Positions 63,399 to 64,000 of a DNA stretch of 64,000 nt are shown piece after piece (position 1 is the first letter of the stretch; every line of letters begins with the position of its first letter). A model generated the notes under the pieces. It saw only the letters and a list, made by a program, of their open reading frames with translations. It did no database searches and had not been told where the DNA came from. The translations under genes were made by a program, and so were the position numbers. This DNA is from Terribacillus sp. FSL K6-0262. GTDB taxonomy: Bacteria; Bacillota; Bacilli; Bacillales; Amphibacillaceae. Location: the NCBI RefSeq assembly GCF_037977385.1, contig NZ_CP150277.1:496001-560000 (forward strand). The letters are read 5' to 3'.

Positions 63399-63566
63399 AT
63401 GGAAAACTTCTTCGAAAGAGCCAAGCAAAAAGTGCAGGGCTTGACAAATAAGCCAAGCCAGGAAGATTCTGCAGCAGTGCAGGAGGCTATCCAATCTGCA
63501 TATAACGATGCAACTGCAGAAGAAAAGCAGCAATTGCAGGACTTGCAGCAGGAGCTCGACCAGTAA
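63399..63566 (+). CDS. Small helical protein, YitR/DUF3813-like
   Basis: The 55-residue product starts MENFFERAKQKVQGLTNKPS after GGAGGG and ends EEKQQLQDLQQELDQ. It is acidic and fully helical. The size and the place near yitU fit the DUF3813 protein YitR of B. subtilis. This is only pattern recognition. A terminator follows immediately. Confidence 0.55.
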   Translation: MENFFERAKQKVQGLTNKPSQEDSAAVQEAIQSAYNDATAEEKQQLQDLQQELDQ

Positions 63567-63567
63567 C

Positions 63568-63604
63568 AAAAAGGAGCAGATCCGTAAATGGATCTGCTCC
63601 TTTT
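63568..63604 (+). terminator. Terminator after the two tiny genes
   Basis: AAAAGGAGCAGATCC, six loop bases and GGATCTGCTCCTTTT form a perfect 15-base stem with a T run. Confidence 0.9.
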
Positions 63605-63792
63605 CATAAACGAGGACAATTGCCCAGGAAATAATCAACTGAAAGAGTGGAAGCATGTCGATTGCTGTCAAAGATACCCTCTGCAACCTTCTTCTTTTTC
63701 CCCTGGAAGACAAAGCAAGTCATTTCCCGCTTTTTAATTTGTCCTCCATCTGCTATGATAGTGGTAAGTATGGACGCTAGGAGGTCAATAGC

Positions 63793-64000
63793 ATGAGTGT
63801 AAGAGTGGAAAATACCCCGAATCCGAATGCAAAAAAATTCACTACTGATAAAATCATCTTTGAAGGCAATGGCAGTGTATCCGTCATGCCCGGACAAACA
63901 AGCGAATATGACATCATGAACCAGTTGATGACGGTCGAAGGTGTCGATAATGTATTCGGCTTCCAAAATTTCATTACCATCAATAAGCTGCCGAACGCAG
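63793..64000 (+). CDS. Nfu/NifU N-terminal-domain protein, partial
   Basis: The frame begins MSVRVENTPNPNAKKFTTDK after a TAGGAGG site and runs off the right edge (69 codons visible). It matches the Nfu N-terminal domain (PF08712-type), with the typical MPGQTSEYDIMNQLMTVEGV and FGFQNFITINK segments. Such proteins are linked to Fe-S scaffold proteins, although many Bacillus forms lack the Cys-bearing C-domain. The C-terminus is not visible. Confidence 0.85.
   Translation, partial: MSVRVENTPNPNAKKFTTDKIIFEGNGSVSVMPGQTSEYDIMNQLMTVEGVDNVFGFQNFITINKLPNA

Overview
The window looks like the chromosome of a spore-forming, low-to-moderate GC member of the Bacillaceae. Evidence includes the CotY/CotZ and CotO coat proteins, MecA, Spx, SpxH, CoiA, an opp operon, a T-box in front of trpS, and a backbone whose gene order follows the yjcFGH, yjaV to yjbQ and yitUVW neighbourhoods of Bacillus subtilis. 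I cannot name the genus safely.

Positions 1-8.2 kb hold a partial FAH-family gene and two separate cytochrome bd oxidases (cydAB at 0.5-2.9 kb, ythAB-like at 5.8-8.2 kb). Between them lie a small YfmQ-like protein, a MarR-type regulator and a divergent lrgAB/cidAB-type pair. A Rex-type operator precedes cydA and a 36-bp palindrome overlaps the lrgAB promoter.

Positions 8.3-17.8 kb are an AT-rich integrated island next to a tRNA-Val gene. Its left arm (minus strand) carries three very small genes, one SinI-like, feeding into two large serine recombinases, plus a 208-residue protein of unknown function. Its right arm (plus strand) starts with four tandem 59-bp repeats, then an excisionase-like protein, a tyrosine integrase, and a two-gene cargo: a GHKL ATPase fused to a HExxH metallopeptidase, and a RES-domain (probable NAD+-consuming) protein with an N-terminal Cys-rich head. 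This cargo is the best candidate for an undescribed system, most plausibly an abortive anti-phage or toxin module.

Positions 17.9-28.5 kb resume the host chromosome: a TetR-regulated drug exporter, two adjacent decayed genes (a membrane-anchored protein with an in-frame stop and a FosX-like fosfomycin resistance gene with frameshifts), an HD phosphohydrolase, an MntR-boxed mntABCD manganese transporter, yjcHGF, and a YetF-type membrane protein.

Positions 28.5-48.9 kb contain coat genes, a cation/proton antiporter, MgtE, a RodA/FtsW protein, and the yjb block: prpE, yjbO, nadK, yjbM, yjbK, yjbI, spxH, pepF, coiA, mecA, spx, yjbC. This block includes much of the Spx/MecA proteolytic-control circuitry. 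An IS1182-like element has inserted exactly into the terminator hairpin between a small membrane gene and pepF.

Positions 49-64 kb hold oppABCDF, a DUF3899 protein, T-box-trpS, yjbA, fabF, several small membrane or surface proteins, yitW, yitV, yitU, two tiny genes and the start of a Nfu/NifU N-domain gene.
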